DNA of 64,000 nt from Shimia sp. (GCF_022448905.1 NZ_JAKVCW010000006.1:186001-250000); one strand, 5' to 3'; shown: positions 16,772-28,172, numbered from the stretch's first letter. The notes: a model not told the origin generated them from the sequence alone. Numbers and translations: made by a program.

Positions 16772-17704
16772 ATGACCAACAACGCGATTGAAATCCGTGG
16801 GTTGCAAAAGACCTACAAAGGGGGGCGCGGCGCGCCTGCCAAACACGCGCTCAAAGGCGTGGATTTGACCGTGCCCGCTGGCAAGATTTTTGGCCTGCTT
16901 GGCCCCAATGGCGCGGGCAAATCCACCATGATCAACATCATGGCCGGTCTGGTGACCAAATCCTCCGGCACGGTGAAAATCTGGGGGTTTGATCAGGACG
17001 AAAACCCGCGCCAATCCCGCGCGGCCATTGGCGTGATGCCACAAGAGCTCAATCTCGATCCGTTCTTCACGCCCCGCGCGGCGCTGGAAGTGCAGGCCGG
17101 TCTCTACGGCGTGCCCAAACATCAGCGTCAGAGCGACGAAATCCTGCGCATGGTGGGCCTGTCGGACAAAGCGGAGGCCTACGCCCGCACACTTTCCGGC
17201 GGGATGCGGCGTCGTCTCTTGTTGGGCAAAGCGCTGGTGCACCACCCGCAGGTGCTGGTGCTCGATGAACCCACCGCAGGCGTCGATATCGAGTTGCGCC
17301 AGATGCTCTGGTCCAACATTCGCCGCCTCAATGAAGAGCGCGGCCTGACCGTGATCCTGACCACCCATTATCTCGAAGAGGCCGAGGAGATGTGTGACGA
17401 GATCGCCATCATCAACCACGGCGAAGTTGTTGCACGCGACAGCACTTCTAACCTGCTGGGACAGGTGGACAGCAAATGTATGGTGATTGATCCGGTGGCC
17501 CCGGTGGAAACCCTGCCAACTGCGCCCGGCATCGAAGTCACCCGTCGCGGAGACGGCCGCATCGCGCTGACCTATCAAGCGCGCGAAACCTCTGCCGAAG
17601 ATGTGCTTGGCGCGGTCCGCGCCGCTGGCATCGCCATCGCCGACGTGAAAACCGAACAGGCGGACCTGGAAGACGTCTTTTTGCAGCTCACCAAATCGGC
17701 CTAA
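16772..17704 (+). CDS. ABC-2 type transporter ATP-binding protein
   Basis: A 310-residue ATPase with Walker A GPNGAGKSTM, signature LSGGMRRRLLLGKAL, Walker B VLVLDEPTAGVDIELR and switch TTHYLEEAEEMCDEI. The GVMPQELNLDPFFTPR block and the C-terminal extension (about 230-310) place it among YadG/CcmA-like ABC-2 exporters. No permease gene is adjacent on either side, so its partner must be encoded elsewhere. The ATG at 16772 and a GTG two codons upstream are both possible; GGGGAG lies at 16755-16760. Confidence 0.9.
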   Translation: MTNNAIEIRGLQKTYKGGRGAPAKHALKGVDLTVPAGKIFGLLGPNGAGKSTMINIMAGLVTKSSGTVKIWGFDQDENPRQSRAAIGVMPQELNLDPFFTPRAALEVQAGLYGVPKHQRQSDEILRMVGLSDKAEAYARTLSGGMRRRLLLGKALVHHPQVLVLDEPTAGVDIELRQMLWSNIRRLNEERGLTVILTTHYLEEAEEMCDEIAIINHGEVVARDSTSNLLGQVDSKCMVIDPVAPVETLPTAPGIEVTRRGDGRIALTYQARETSAEDVLGAVRAAGIAIADVKTEQADLEDVFLQLTKSA

Positions 17705-17740
17705 GCCAAGCGGGTAGGGCGGCCGCACACCGCCCCGGCC

Positions 17741-20700
17741 TTAGATTTCTTCCACCGCCATCACGCCCTCAACCGACTTGAGCGCGCTTTTGATCTGCGG
17801 GTTCACCGGGAAGCCCGCGCCCGCATCGATTTCCACCTCGCCGGGCAGTTCCATGTTGGTCAGGCAAAACCAGATCGGCCCTTTGGGCATGTTCTTCATG
17901 GTCTCTTTCGCGCCCTCAAGGATGTTGGCCACTGGCCCCACCGCGCTGGCGTCATCGAGGTAGATCTTTAGCCCCGAGTTGCCCGCATCCGCGACAATGG
18001 TCTCCACCGGCGTCATGCTCTGCGCCAGCAGCTTCAACTGATCACTCTCCATCTCGGCCTTCACGGTCACCACCACCTTGGAGCCGGTCTCTAGGTGTTC
18101 GCGGCATTTCTCCAACGTGTCCGAGAAGATCGTGACCTCATAGGCCCCGGTTGGGTCGCTGAGCTGCGCAAAGGCAAAGCGATTGCCCCGCGCCGACTTT
18201 CGCTCTTGTCGCCCAGACACCCGCCCGGCGAGCTTGGCCACACACGGCCCGCCCCGCGCCTTGTCGGTCAACTCATCCAGCGTCATCACGTTCTTACGTT
18301 TGAGCGGGGCCATGAAGTCTTCAAGCGGGTGGCCCGACAAGAAGAAGCCAATCGCCTTGGCCTCTTCATCGAGCCGCTCCGCCTGCAACCAATCCCCTGC
18401 CGGTGACAAACGCGGCTCCGGCAAATCATCCCCCGCCTCGCCAAACAGCGACACCTGATTGGAGCTCTTCTGCTCATGGATCGCGGCGGAGTAATTCACC
18501 AGCCCATCCAGGCTTTCCATCACCCGCCGCCGGTTGTTGTCGAGCTGATCAAACGCGCCGGACCGCGCGAGCATCTCCAAAGGCCGCTTGCCAACCTTCT
18601 TCAAATCCACCCGGCGGGCAAAATCAAACAGCGTCGCAAACGGCTTGTCCACGCCATCCACCTTGCGCCCCTCGGTCACCAGCTTCATCGCCTCAAGGCC
18701 GACGTTCTTCAACGCCCCCAGCGCATAGACCAGCGCGCCGTCGACCACCTTAAACGTCGCATCCGAGCGGTTTACACAGGGCGGCACATAAGGCAGTTTC
18801 AGCGCCTTTTTCACCTCTTCAAAATACACCGCCAGCTTGTCCGTTAGGTGAATATCGCAGTTCATGACGCCCGCCATAAACTCCACCGGATGGTTCGCCT
18901 TCAGCCACGCGGTCTGGTAACTCACCACCGCATAGGCTGCCGCGTGCGATTTGTTAAAGCCGTAGTTCGCAAACTTCTCCAGAAGGTCAAACACCTCCGA
19001 AGCTTTCTTCGCCGGCACGCCGTTCTCCGCCGCGCCTTTCTCAAACTTCGGACGCTCCGCGTCCATCGCTTCCTTGATCTTCTTACCCATCGCCCGGCGC
19101 AACAGGTCCGCGCCGCCAAGCGAATAGCCCGCCATGACCTGCGCAATCTGCATCACCTGTTCCTGATACACGATGATGCCCTGGGTCTCTTCCAGAATGT
19201 GGTCAATCAACGGGTGCACGGACTCAATCTCGCGCAGCCCGTTTTTCACCTCACAATAGACCGGGATGTTCTCCATCGGACCCGGACGATAGAGCGCCAC
19301 AAGTGCAACGATATCCTCGATACAAGTCGGCTTCATACGCTTCAGCGCATCCATCATGCCGGTGGATTCCACCTGGAACACCGCCACGGTTTTGGCCGCT
19401 GAGTAGAGCTTGTAGGTCGGCTCATCATCTAGCGGGATGGCGTTGATCTGGTTCTCCGCACCGTCGGCTGGCTTATAGAGTTCGGTCCCATCTGCGGCCA
19501 CATGCAACGGCCGCCCCGAGCTGTGGATCTGCTCAATCGCGTTTTGAATAACCGTCAGGGTTTTGAGACCCAAGAAGTCGAACTTCACCAGGCCGGCCTG
19601 TTCCACCCATTTCATGTTGAATTGGGTCGCCGGCATGTCAGAGCGCGGATCTTGGTAGAGCGGCACCAAGGCATCCAAAGGCCGGTCGCCAATCACAACC
19701 CCCGCCGCGTGGGTCGATGCGTTCCGCAACAGCCCCTCAACCTGTTGCCCATAGGTCAGCAGCCGGTCCACCACCTCTTCGTTTTTGGCCTCTTCGCGCA
19801 GGCGTGGCTCTTCTTTCAAAGAGTCTGCGATGGACATCGGCTTCACGCCTTCCACCGGGATCAGCTTGGAGAGCCGGTCCACCTGACCATAAGGCATCTG
19901 CAACACCCGCCCGATGTCGCGCACCGCCGCCTTGGACAAGAGCGCACCAAAGGTGATGATCTGCCCCACCTTGTCGCGCCCATATTTCTCCTGCACGTAT
20001 TTGATCACCTCTTCGCGGCGATCCATGCAGAAGTCGATGTCAAAGTCCGGCATCGAAACCCGTTCCGGGTTCAAGAAGCGTTCAAACAGCAGAGAGTAGC
20101 GCAGCGGATCAAGGTCGGTGATGGTCAGCGCATAGGCCACCAGCGAGCCCGCACCAGACCCTCGCCCAGGCCCCACCGGAATGTTGTGGTCCTTGCCCCA
20201 TTGGATAAAGTCCGCAACGATCAGGAAGTAGCCGGGGAACCCCATGCCCTCAATGATGCCCAGCTCAAAATCCAGCCGTTCCTGATATTCTTCGACTGAC
20301 ACGGCGTGTGGGATTACCGCCAGACGGGCCTGCAAGCCTTCGTTGGCAATCCGGCGCAGTTCCGCAACCTCATCATCGGCAAACTTCGGCAGGATGGGGT
20401 CGCGCAAATAGGTGGCAAAGGCACAGCGTTTGGCAATCTCGACCGTGTTCTCAATCGCTTCAGGCAGATCCGCAAACAGCGTGATCATCTCTTCCTGCGA
20501 TTTGAAATAGTGCTGTGGAGTCAGACGGCGGCGCCCGTCCTGTTGATCGACATAGGCCCCTTCGGAAATACAGATCAGCGCGTCATGCGCCTCATACATG
20601 TCCGACGTAGGGAAATAGACGTCATTGGTCGCGACCAGAGGCAGATCCATGGCGTAGGCCATCTCGATAAACCCGCGCTCTGTCAGCCGCTCCGCCTCCG

Positions 20701-21259
20701 GTGCGCCGTTTTCGCCGGGATGGCGTTGCAGCTCCACATACAGCCGGTCGCCAAAAATCTCCTTGAGCCGCGTCATCATCGCTTGGGCGGCGGCATGTTG
20801 ACCGTCGCGCATCATGCGGCCCATTGGCCCATCCGGCCCCCCGGTCAAACAGATCAACCCAGCAGAGCGCTCCGCCAGTTCTTCCATCGTCACTTGCGGC
20901 AGCTGCCCGTCATTGTCCACATAGAGACAGGACGACAGTTTCATCAGGTTCTCATAGCCTTCTTCACGCTGCGACAGCAGCACGATGGGCGCAGGCTTTG
21001 GCGGTGCGGTCCGTCCTGACGGATCATCATGCGGCATATGCATGTCGACCTGACAGCCCACAATCGGCTGAATGCCCGCGCCCTGCGCGGTGACAGAGAA
21101 CTCCAACGCAGCAAACAAGCTGTTGGTGTCGGTGATCGCCACCGCTGGCATGCCCATGTCGGCACACATGCCGGGCAGCTTTTTACAGCGCACCGCCCCT
21201 TCGAGTAGGGAGTATTCGGTGTGGGTGCGGAGGTGGATGAATCGAGGCGCGTTGGTCAT
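17741..21259 (-). CDS. dnaE: DNA polymerase III subunit alpha
   Basis: The 1172-residue replicative polymerase catalytic subunit is complete. The N-terminal PHP domain starts at FIHLRTHTEYSLLEG. The palm aspartates are in PDFDIDFCMDRR near residue 403, and the fingers motif GPGRGSGAGSLVAYAL precedes them. The tandem helix-hairpin-helix region and a C-terminal OB-fold (AKLAGRVSGRQERKSARG, near 970-1050) follow. Length and domain order are those of the DnaE1 type. It ends convergently with the ABC-2 ATPase, 36 bases apart, and no T-run terminator is visible. Confidence 0.97.
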   Translation of the reverse strand: MTNAPRFIHLRTHTEYSLLEGAVRCKKLPGMCADMGMPAVAITDTNSLFAALEFSVTAQGAGIQPIVGCQVDMHMPHDDPSGRTAPPKPAPIVLLSQREEGYENLMKLSSCLYVDNDGQLPQVTMEELAERSAGLICLTGGPDGPMGRMMRDGQHAAAQAMMTRLKEIFGDRLYVELQRHPGENGAPEAERLTERGFIEMAYAMDLPLVATNDVYFPTSDMYEAHDALICISEGAYVDQQDGRRRLTPQHYFKSQEEMITLFADLPEAIENTVEIAKRCAFATYLRDPILPKFADDEVAELRRIANEGLQARLAVIPHAVSVEEYQERLDFELGIIEGMGFPGYFLIVADFIQWGKDHNIPVGPGRGSGAGSLVAYALTITDLDPLRYSLLFERFLNPERVSMPDFDIDFCMDRREEVIKYVQEKYGRDKVGQIITFGALLSKAAVRDIGRVLQMPYGQVDRLSKLIPVEGVKPMSIADSLKEEPRLREEAKNEEVVDRLLTYGQQVEGLLRNASTHAAGVVIGDRPLDALVPLYQDPRSDMPATQFNMKWVEQAGLVKFDFLGLKTLTVIQNAIEQIHSSGRPLHVAADGTELYKPADGAENQINAIPLDDEPTYKLYSAAKTVAVFQVESTGMMDALKRMKPTCIEDIVALVALYRPGPMENIPVYCEVKNGLREIESVHPLIDHILEETQGIIVYQEQVMQIAQVMAGYSLGGADLLRRAMGKKIKEAMDAERPKFEKGAAENGVPAKKASEVFDLLEKFANYGFNKSHAAAYAVVSYQTAWLKANHPVEFMAGVMNCDIHLTDKLAVYFEEVKKALKLPYVPPCVNRSDATFKVVDGALVYALGALKNVGLEAMKLVTEGRKVDGVDKPFATLFDFARRVDLKKVGKRPLEMLARSGAFDQLDNNRRRVMESLDGLVNYSAAIHEQKSSNQVSLFGEAGDDLPEPRLSPAGDWLQAERLDEEAKAIGFFLSGHPLEDFMAPLKRKNVMTLDELTDKARGGPCVAKLAGRVSGRQERKSARGNRFAFAQLSDPTGAYEVTIFSDTLEKCREHLETGSKVVVTVKAEMESDQLKLLAQSMTPVETIVADAGNSGLKIYLDDASAVGPVANILEGAKETMKNMPKGPIWFCLTNMELPGEVEIDAGAGFPVNPQIKSALKSVEGVMAVEEI

Positions 21260-21390
21260 CCGCCAAAACTATCTCAGCCCCGGATGATAGGAAACTGCCC
21301 TCGGCTTCATTTGGCCAAAAATATCCCGGGGGAACACCGCCCACGGAGTCAGGGGTGGCGTCCCTTTGTCCTACGGCTAAACGGCTGCCT

Positions 21391-21585
21391 TTAGTAGTGC
21401 GGCGGCCGTTCGTCGCCCATGACAACCCCGCCGCTGCCATCTTGTTCCCGAGTGGCTTCCCGCTCCATCAGCATCTGAACACGGCGGGTCAAAAGCGCAA
21501 TCTCGGTGTCCTGGCGGGCCACAACGTCACTCAACTCCTCGACAGTGCGAGTGAGATGGGCAATCTTTTCTTCAAGCTGTTCCAT
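21391..21585 (-). CDS. slyX: SlyX family protein
   Basis: A 64-residue coiled-coil protein starting MEQLEEKIAHLTRTVEEL and ending GDERPPHY; the PPHY tail and the heptad pattern are typical of SlyX. The function of the family is unknown. The start is the only methionine that keeps the coiled coil intact; the frame is open upstream but runs across the start of the divergent crotonase gene. It is read in the same direction as dnaE, 131 bases upstream of its start. Confidence 0.85.
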   Translation of the reverse strand: MEQLEEKIAHLTRTVEELSDVVARQDTEIALLTRRVQMLMEREATREQDGSGGVVMGDERPPHY

Positions 21586-21684
21586 AGCTGCGGCATAGGC
21601 TGTGACCCTTTGTGGGTCAAGCGACGCCGCGTTTTTCTTGCCTGTTTCTGGTGGGACGCAACAGTGGACAAAGGGAGGTAAGTC

Positions 21685-22488
21685 ATGACTGTTTTGGTAC
21701 AGACCAGAGGTCGGGTGCGCATCATCAGCATCAATCGCCCGGAGGTTCGCAACGCCGTGAACCCGGATACCGCCGCCGCGCTGTATGAGGCTTTTCTGAC
21801 CTTCGAGGCGGATGACGGCGTTGATGTTGCTATCTTGACCGGTGGGCAAACGGCTTTCTGCGCTGGGTTTGATTTGAAGGCTGCGGCTGGCGATCTTGGG
21901 GCTGACTGGCAAAATACCATCGCTATTCCCGACGATTGGCAGGACGCCCAGGATCAGCCCATTCCAGGCCCGATGGGGCCATCCCGCCTGATGTTGTCCA
22001 AGCCGGTGATCGCAGCGGTCGAAGGTCATGCCGTGGCCGGTGGGCTGGAGTTAGCCGCATGGTGCGACATGCGCGTGGCGTCAGAGGCGGCGGTGTTTGG
22101 CGTGTTCTGCCGCCGGTGGGGCGTGCCGTTGATTGATGGCGGCACTGTGCGGTTGCCGCGCATTCTGGGGCAGGGCCGCGCCAACGATCTCATCCTCACT
22201 GGGCGTCCTGTGTCTGGTGAGGAGGCCCATCACATTGGAGTGGTGGATCGACTCTGTCCAGAAGGTCATGCGCTAGAAGAAGCTTTGGTTTTGGCGGAAA
22301 GCCTGACGCGCTTTCCGCAAGCTTGCATGCGCGCGGATTTTCTTTCGGCGCGTCCAAGTGGCACGAATTTGGCGCAGGCGCTGCGACGGGAATGGGCCTC
22401 GTTTGAAGCTTTTGCCACCGAAGGCCAAAAAGGCGCGGCGCGCTTTGCGGCGGGCAAAGGTCGAGGCGGCGGGTTTTCAGACATCTGA
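21685..22488 (+). CDS. Enoyl-CoA hydratase/isomerase (crotonase) family protein
   Basis: The 267-residue protein has the crotonase fold, with the oxyanion-hole segment CAGFDLKAA and the EGHAVAGGLELAAWCDMRVA block. The first hydratase glutamate is kept in GGLELA. The second catalytic position lies in WGVPLIDGGTVRLP, where classic hydratases have glutamate in a different local sequence, so the reaction may differ from simple enoyl-CoA hydration. It starts behind AAGGGAGG and precedes fadH in the same direction, which suggests a fatty-acid oxidation context. The exact substrate is undetermined. Confidence 0.88.
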   Translation: MTVLVQTRGRVRIISINRPEVRNAVNPDTAAALYEAFLTFEADDGVDVAILTGGQTAFCAGFDLKAAAGDLGADWQNTIAIPDDWQDAQDQPIPGPMGPSRLMLSKPVIAAVEGHAVAGGLELAAWCDMRVASEAAVFGVFCRRWGVPLIDGGTVRLPRILGQGRANDLILTGRPVSGEEAHHIGVVDRLCPEGHALEEALVLAESLTRFPQACMRADFLSARPSGTNLAQALRREWASFEAFATEGQKGAARFAAGKGRGGGFSDI

Positions 22489-22561
22489 CCTGAGCCGCAA
22501 CAACAGCGCACCTTGTGGTAAGATGTGGCCGGGACACAAGCACCCGCACCACCGCAAAACA

Positions 22562-22610
22562 GTCGTGATACCGACGTAATACCGACGTCGAAATGGGAGG
22601 TTAACACGCC
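22562..22610 (+). repeat. Dispersed intergenic element, copy 1 (fadH upstream)
   Basis: The segment holds two perfect direct repeats of ATACCGACGT (22568-22577 and 22579-22588), preceded by AGTCGTG and followed by GGTTAAC. A closely matching copy in reverse orientation lies at 40207-40261 upstream of the BCCT gene. The 11-base spacing of the repeats puts both on one helix face, as expected for a regulator site. It ends about 115 bases before fadH. No known element was recognised. Confidence 0.55.
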
Positions 22611-22705
22611 AGAACCGACGCAACGGCAAGGCCAAGTTGCGCGCCGTTTGACGCCGCGTCGGGCGTGACAAAGGCACTGCTTTACGTTTTGGTCAACTTA
22701 AATGA

Positions 22706-24754
<2,049 letters not shown>

Positions 24755-24778
24755 GTCAGACGCGATAGAAAACACGAA

Positions 24779-24799
24779 GGGCGCCATCGGCGCCCTTTT
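24779..24799 (+). terminator. Intrinsic terminator of fadH
   Basis: GGGCGCC (24779-24785) pairs perfectly with GGCGCCC (24789-24795) over a 3-nt loop, then TTTT. Confidence 0.9.
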
Positions 24800-24808
24800 C
24801 CCTAGCCA

Positions 24809-24842
24809 CAAAAAAAGAAGGCCCGGACAGTTTTGCCGGGCC
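24809..24842 (-). terminator. Intrinsic terminator of the LysR gene
   Basis: On the minus strand GGCCCGG (24842-24836) pairs with CCGGGCC (24826-24820) and is followed by TTC and a run of seven T. It faces the fadH terminator, so the two convergent units are separated by back-to-back terminators. Confidence 0.88.
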
Positions 24843-24880
24843 AAGGTGCTTTCATAGAAAGCCAGGGGAAAATTCGAATA

Positions 24881-25786
24881 TTACCAGTCAGTCGGTCCTT
24901 TTTCAGCAAAGGCATGGACCAGGAAGTCGATGAAGGCGCGGACCTTCGGCTGGGTGAAACGACCGGGTGGGTACACGGCATAGATGCCTTGTGTCTCCAC
25001 CGGCAGGTCCGGAATGGCCTCTTCCACCAGTCCTTGCTCCATCGCATCCGCGTAGAGGAAGCTTGGCAGGTAAGCGATGCCCAGGCCGGCCTGAGCCGCG
25101 TTCAGCAAGGATTGTCCGTCGTTCACCGACAGCCAGCCCGCGGTGCGCACCTGGCGCTTCTCGCCGGATGGTGCGGTCAGCTTCCACACCGCGCCATTGG
25201 ATTGGCTGGAGTAATGTAGCAGCTTGTGGTGGTTCAGATCGTCAATCTTCTCCGGGCGGCCGTATTTCTCAAAATAGGCCGGAGAGGCGATCATGCGTTT
25301 GGTGGTCTCGGTCAGCTTGCGGGCCCGCAAAGTGCTGTCTTCCAACTCGCCAATGCGAATGGCCATATCAAAGCCTTCGGAGATCAGCTCTACATAGCGG
25401 TTGTTCAGCACCATGTTGACGGTGATGTCCGGGAACTCGCTCAAGAAATCGCCCAACACAGGCGAGAGGTGGTTCACCCCAAAATCCGTGGCCACAGAGA
25501 TGCGCAGCAAGCCCGAAGGCGCCGATTGCATCGAGGTCACAAGCGCATCCGCTTCGCCCGCGTCGTTCAGAACGCGACGGGCGCGGTCATAATAGGCCAA
25601 GCCAATTTCGGTTGGCGAAACACGCCGCGTCGTGCGGTTCAGCAAACGTGCGCCCAGGCGTGCCTCAAGTGAGGACACATGTTTGGAAACGGCAGATTTG
25701 GAGATGCCCATCTTCTTTGCGGCATCTGTAAATCCACCCTGATCCACCACAGTGGCGAATGCTTCCATTTCGGTCAGGCGATCCAT
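24881..25786 (-). CDS. LysR family transcriptional regulator
   Basis: A 301-residue regulator with an N-terminal LysR helix-turn-helix (residues 1-60; GGFTDAAKKMGISKSAVSKHVSSLEARLGARLL) and a type 2 periplasmic-binding-like effector domain of the CrgA/YhjC subgroup (about 90-290). The start at 25786 follows AGAGGATC; the frame is open for 26 more codons upstream without family similarity. It is convergent with fadH. The next gene upstream on the same strand is the IclR regulator. The target is unknown; self-regulation is usual for the family. Confidence 0.92.
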   Translation of the reverse strand: MDRLTEMEAFATVVDQGGFTDAAKKMGISKSAVSKHVSSLEARLGARLLNRTTRRVSPTEIGLAYYDRARRVLNDAGEADALVTSMQSAPSGLLRISVATDFGVNHLSPVLGDFLSEFPDITVNMVLNNRYVELISEGFDMAIRIGELEDSTLRARKLTETTKRMIASPAYFEKYGRPEKIDDLNHHKLLHYSSQSNGAVWKLTAPSGEKRQVRTAGWLSVNDGQSLLNAAQAGLGIAYLPSFLYADAMEQGLVEEAIPDLPVETQGIYAVYPPGRFTQPKVRAFIDFLVHAFAEKGPTDW

Positions 25787-25938
25787 GTTTCGATCCTCTA
25801 ATGTCTTCCTTGGGGACAAGATATGCCGGTGAAATCGGGCAGGAAGAGGGCAGATGCCGGACAATGTTGCGGTTTTGATGGGATCGTTTTTGTCTTGGAA
25901 ACGGGGAAACGATGCGTTTCTCAGGGCTGCGCATCTGA

Positions 25939-26715
25939 CTAATGCGCGTCGTTCGGCTCAAAAAGCGCATCGCCAAGCCGTCGCGCCGACTCCTGCAGAA
26001 AGCCAACCTGCGCTATTGCATCTGTCAATGTCATGCGCGGCGTTGGTCCGTGATAGGCAAGCGCTGCAATGAATCGCCCGCGTGCATCCTTGACCGGTAC
26101 GGCAATGGCGACCATGCCGTCCATGAACTCTTCGCGGTCTAGTGCAAAACCGTCCCGCGCTATTTGCGCCAACTCTGACAAAAGACTGTCCGCTGTCAAA
26201 TGTGTGGCCTCTGTGCGCGGTTCCAAAGTCAGGGACGCCACCATTTTCCTTCGCGCGGTTGGCCCCAGGCTCGCCAGGAAGCACTTGCCGCTGGCTGAGC
26301 AGTGAAACGGCACTTCGGTGCCCACAGGCAGTTGGATGCGAAATGCCCAATCGGTTTCCACCCGATCCAGATAGCGCATACCGGTGTCTTCCGGCACCAC
26401 ATAGTTCACGCTCTCGCCGACGGTCTGAGACACGGTTTTGAGAATTTGGTGGCGGAAAATGTGGTCTCGCGAATTGTGAAGCAGCCCCGCGCCCATCTCT
26501 CGCAGGCGTCTTGCGACCTGGTACTTTCTTGAGGTGCCGCGCCGCACCACAAAGCCGTTGTCCTCCAGCGTGGCACACAACCGGTGCACGGTCTGTTTTG
26601 GCAATTGTAATGATTCATTGATTTCTGTGGCGGTCATTGCCCGATCACTTTTCCCGAGGATCTCTAAGATCAACAGGGTGCGCAGGTTGGTCGGGATACG
26701 CTCGGAGGTTGCCAT
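25939..26715 (-). CDS. IclR family transcriptional regulator
   Basis: The 258-residue protein has an IclR winged helix (about residues 10-70; ALTATEINESL-type helix, LQLPKQTVHRLCATLEDNGFV) and a C-terminal effector domain with the PFHCSASGKCFLA motif. I chose ATG 26715 (MATSERIP) because the family domain begins just after it; 26 further codons upstream in frame would run into the divergent promoter. It is divergent from the sulfopropanediol dehydrogenase gene, with a 129-bp intergenic region, so it probably controls that gene. Confidence 0.92.
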   Translation of the reverse strand: MATSERIPTNLRTLLILEILGKSDRAMTATEINESLQLPKQTVHRLCATLEDNGFVVRRGTSRKYQVARRLREMGAGLLHNSRDHIFRHQILKTVSQTVGESVNYVVPEDTGMRYLDRVETDWAFRIQLPVGTEVPFHCSASGKCFLASLGPTARRKMVASLTLEPRTEATHLTADSLLSELAQIARDGFALDREEFMDGMVAIAVPVKDARGRFIAALAYHGPTPRMTLTDAIAQVGFLQESARRLGDALFEPNDAH

Positions 26716-26844
26716 GTCTGTATGTCCGCAAAATTTGTATTGGAGCTGGTTTGAAAACACTGTAGCCTCAATTTTTGCAAAAAAACAGGACATCTAGTCT
26801 CATTTTTTGGCATTTTGCGATTTTTAAAAATGCGAGGTGAGAAA

Positions 26845-28155
26845 ATGCGGACATATCTTAAGAAGGCACTGCTGAAACCGGAAACGGAAGCGGCGGACAT
26901 TCAGCAAGCGGTAGCAACCATCTTGGCCGATATCGAACGCGGGGGAGATGCGGAGGCGCTGGCCTATGCGGCCAAGTTTGACCGATATCCTGGCCCAACG
27001 CGCGTGACGGATGAGATGATTGCGCAGGCCGCCGCGCAGGTGCCGCAGAAGCTAAAAGACGACATCCAATTTGCCCATGACAACGTGCGCCGTTTTGCCG
27101 AATTGCAAAAGGCCACGGTGCAGGATTTTGAGGCCGAACTTCTGCCAGGGTTTGTTACAGGCCAGAAGTCCATCCCAGTGGATGCCGCTGGCTGTTACAT
27201 TCCCGGTGGCCGCTACAGCCATATTTCCAGCGCCATCATGACGGTTACCACCGCCAAAGTCGCCGGCTGTCAGCACATCACAGCGTGTTCGCCGCCGCAT
27301 CCGGACACCGGCGTTGCACCCGCCATCCTCAATGCGGCGCATGTGAGTGGCGCGGATCAAATCCTTGCCATGGGCGGCGTGCAGGCCATCGCGGCCATGA
27401 CCTTTGGTCTGTTTGGTCTGCCCAAAGCGCACATTCTGGTCGGGCCGGGCAACCAATATGTTGCAGAGGCGAAGCGTCAGCTGTTTGGGCGGGTCGGCAT
27501 TGATATGGTGGCTGGCCCAACCGACAGCTTGATCCTCGCGGATGCCACAGCGGATCCGCATATAGTGGCCACCGATTTGGTGAGCCAGGCGGAGCACGGC
27601 TACAACTCCCCGGTCTGGTTGGTCACCAACTGCAAGGTGCTTGCCGAGGCCGTTCTGGACGCGGTCCCCAAACTGATCACAGCCCTCCCGGAGCTCAACC
27701 GCATCAATGCCGAAGCCGCATGGCGCGACTATGCTGAGGTCATTTTGTGTGACACCCGCGAAGACATGGTGGCAACGTCAGATGAATATGCCCCAGAGCA
27801 CCTCACCGTTCAGGCCGCCGATCCCGAATGGTGGCTATCCTCGTTGACGTCGTACGGCTCTTTGTTTCTGGGGGAAGAAACCACCGTTTCCTATGGGGAC
27901 AAGGCCGCTGGCACCAATCATGTGCTGCCCACATCCCGCGCGGCGCATTATACGGGCGGCCTGTCGGTGCATAAGTACATGAAGGTCGTGACGTGGCAGA
28001 GGGCCACGCGCGAGGGTTCCAAAGCGGTGGCGCAAGCCACAGCGCGCATTTCTCGTCTGGAAGGTATGGAAGGCCATGCCCGCGCAGCAGATGCGCGGCT
28101 TGCCAAGTACTTTCCTCAGGAGACTTTCGACTTAACTGCCAGCGATCGCCCGTAG
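26845..28155 (+). CDS. hpsN: Sulfopropanediol 3-dehydrogenase, HpsN type (HisD paralogue)
   Basis: The 436-residue protein belongs to the histidinol dehydrogenase superfamily. Metal and catalytic positions are recognisable: Q248 and H251 (SQAEH), E318-H319 (APEHL) and D352 (YGDKAAGTNH). The N-terminus MRTYLKKALLKPE and the segments TASR-like PTSRAAHYTGGLSVHKYMKV point to the HpsN branch known from Ruegeria, which oxidises (R)-2,3-dihydroxypropane-1-sulfonate to sulfolactate with NAD, and not to biosynthetic HisD. There are no his genes here. No transporter or sulfolactate genes are in the window. The start follows GAGGTGAG. A generic HisD-like dehydrogenase remains possible. Confidence 0.8.
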   Translation: MRTYLKKALLKPETEAADIQQAVATILADIERGGDAEALAYAAKFDRYPGPTRVTDEMIAQAAAQVPQKLKDDIQFAHDNVRRFAELQKATVQDFEAELLPGFVTGQKSIPVDAAGCYIPGGRYSHISSAIMTVTTAKVAGCQHITACSPPHPDTGVAPAILNAAHVSGADQILAMGGVQAIAAMTFGLFGLPKAHILVGPGNQYVAEAKRQLFGRVGIDMVAGPTDSLILADATADPHIVATDLVSQAEHGYNSPVWLVTNCKVLAEAVLDAVPKLITALPELNRINAEAAWRDYAEVILCDTREDMVATSDEYAPEHLTVQAADPEWWLSSLTSYGSLFLGEETTVSYGDKAAGTNHVLPTSRAAHYTGGLSVHKYMKVVTWQRATREGSKAVAQATARISRLEGMEGHARAADARLAKYFPQETFDLTASDRP

Positions 28156-28172
28156 TGGGGGGAGCTTTTCGC

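Noticed and set aside
17778-21287. Many plus-strand frames opposite dnaE
   Set aside because: They are antisense shadows in GC-rich coding DNA; dnaE is unambiguous.
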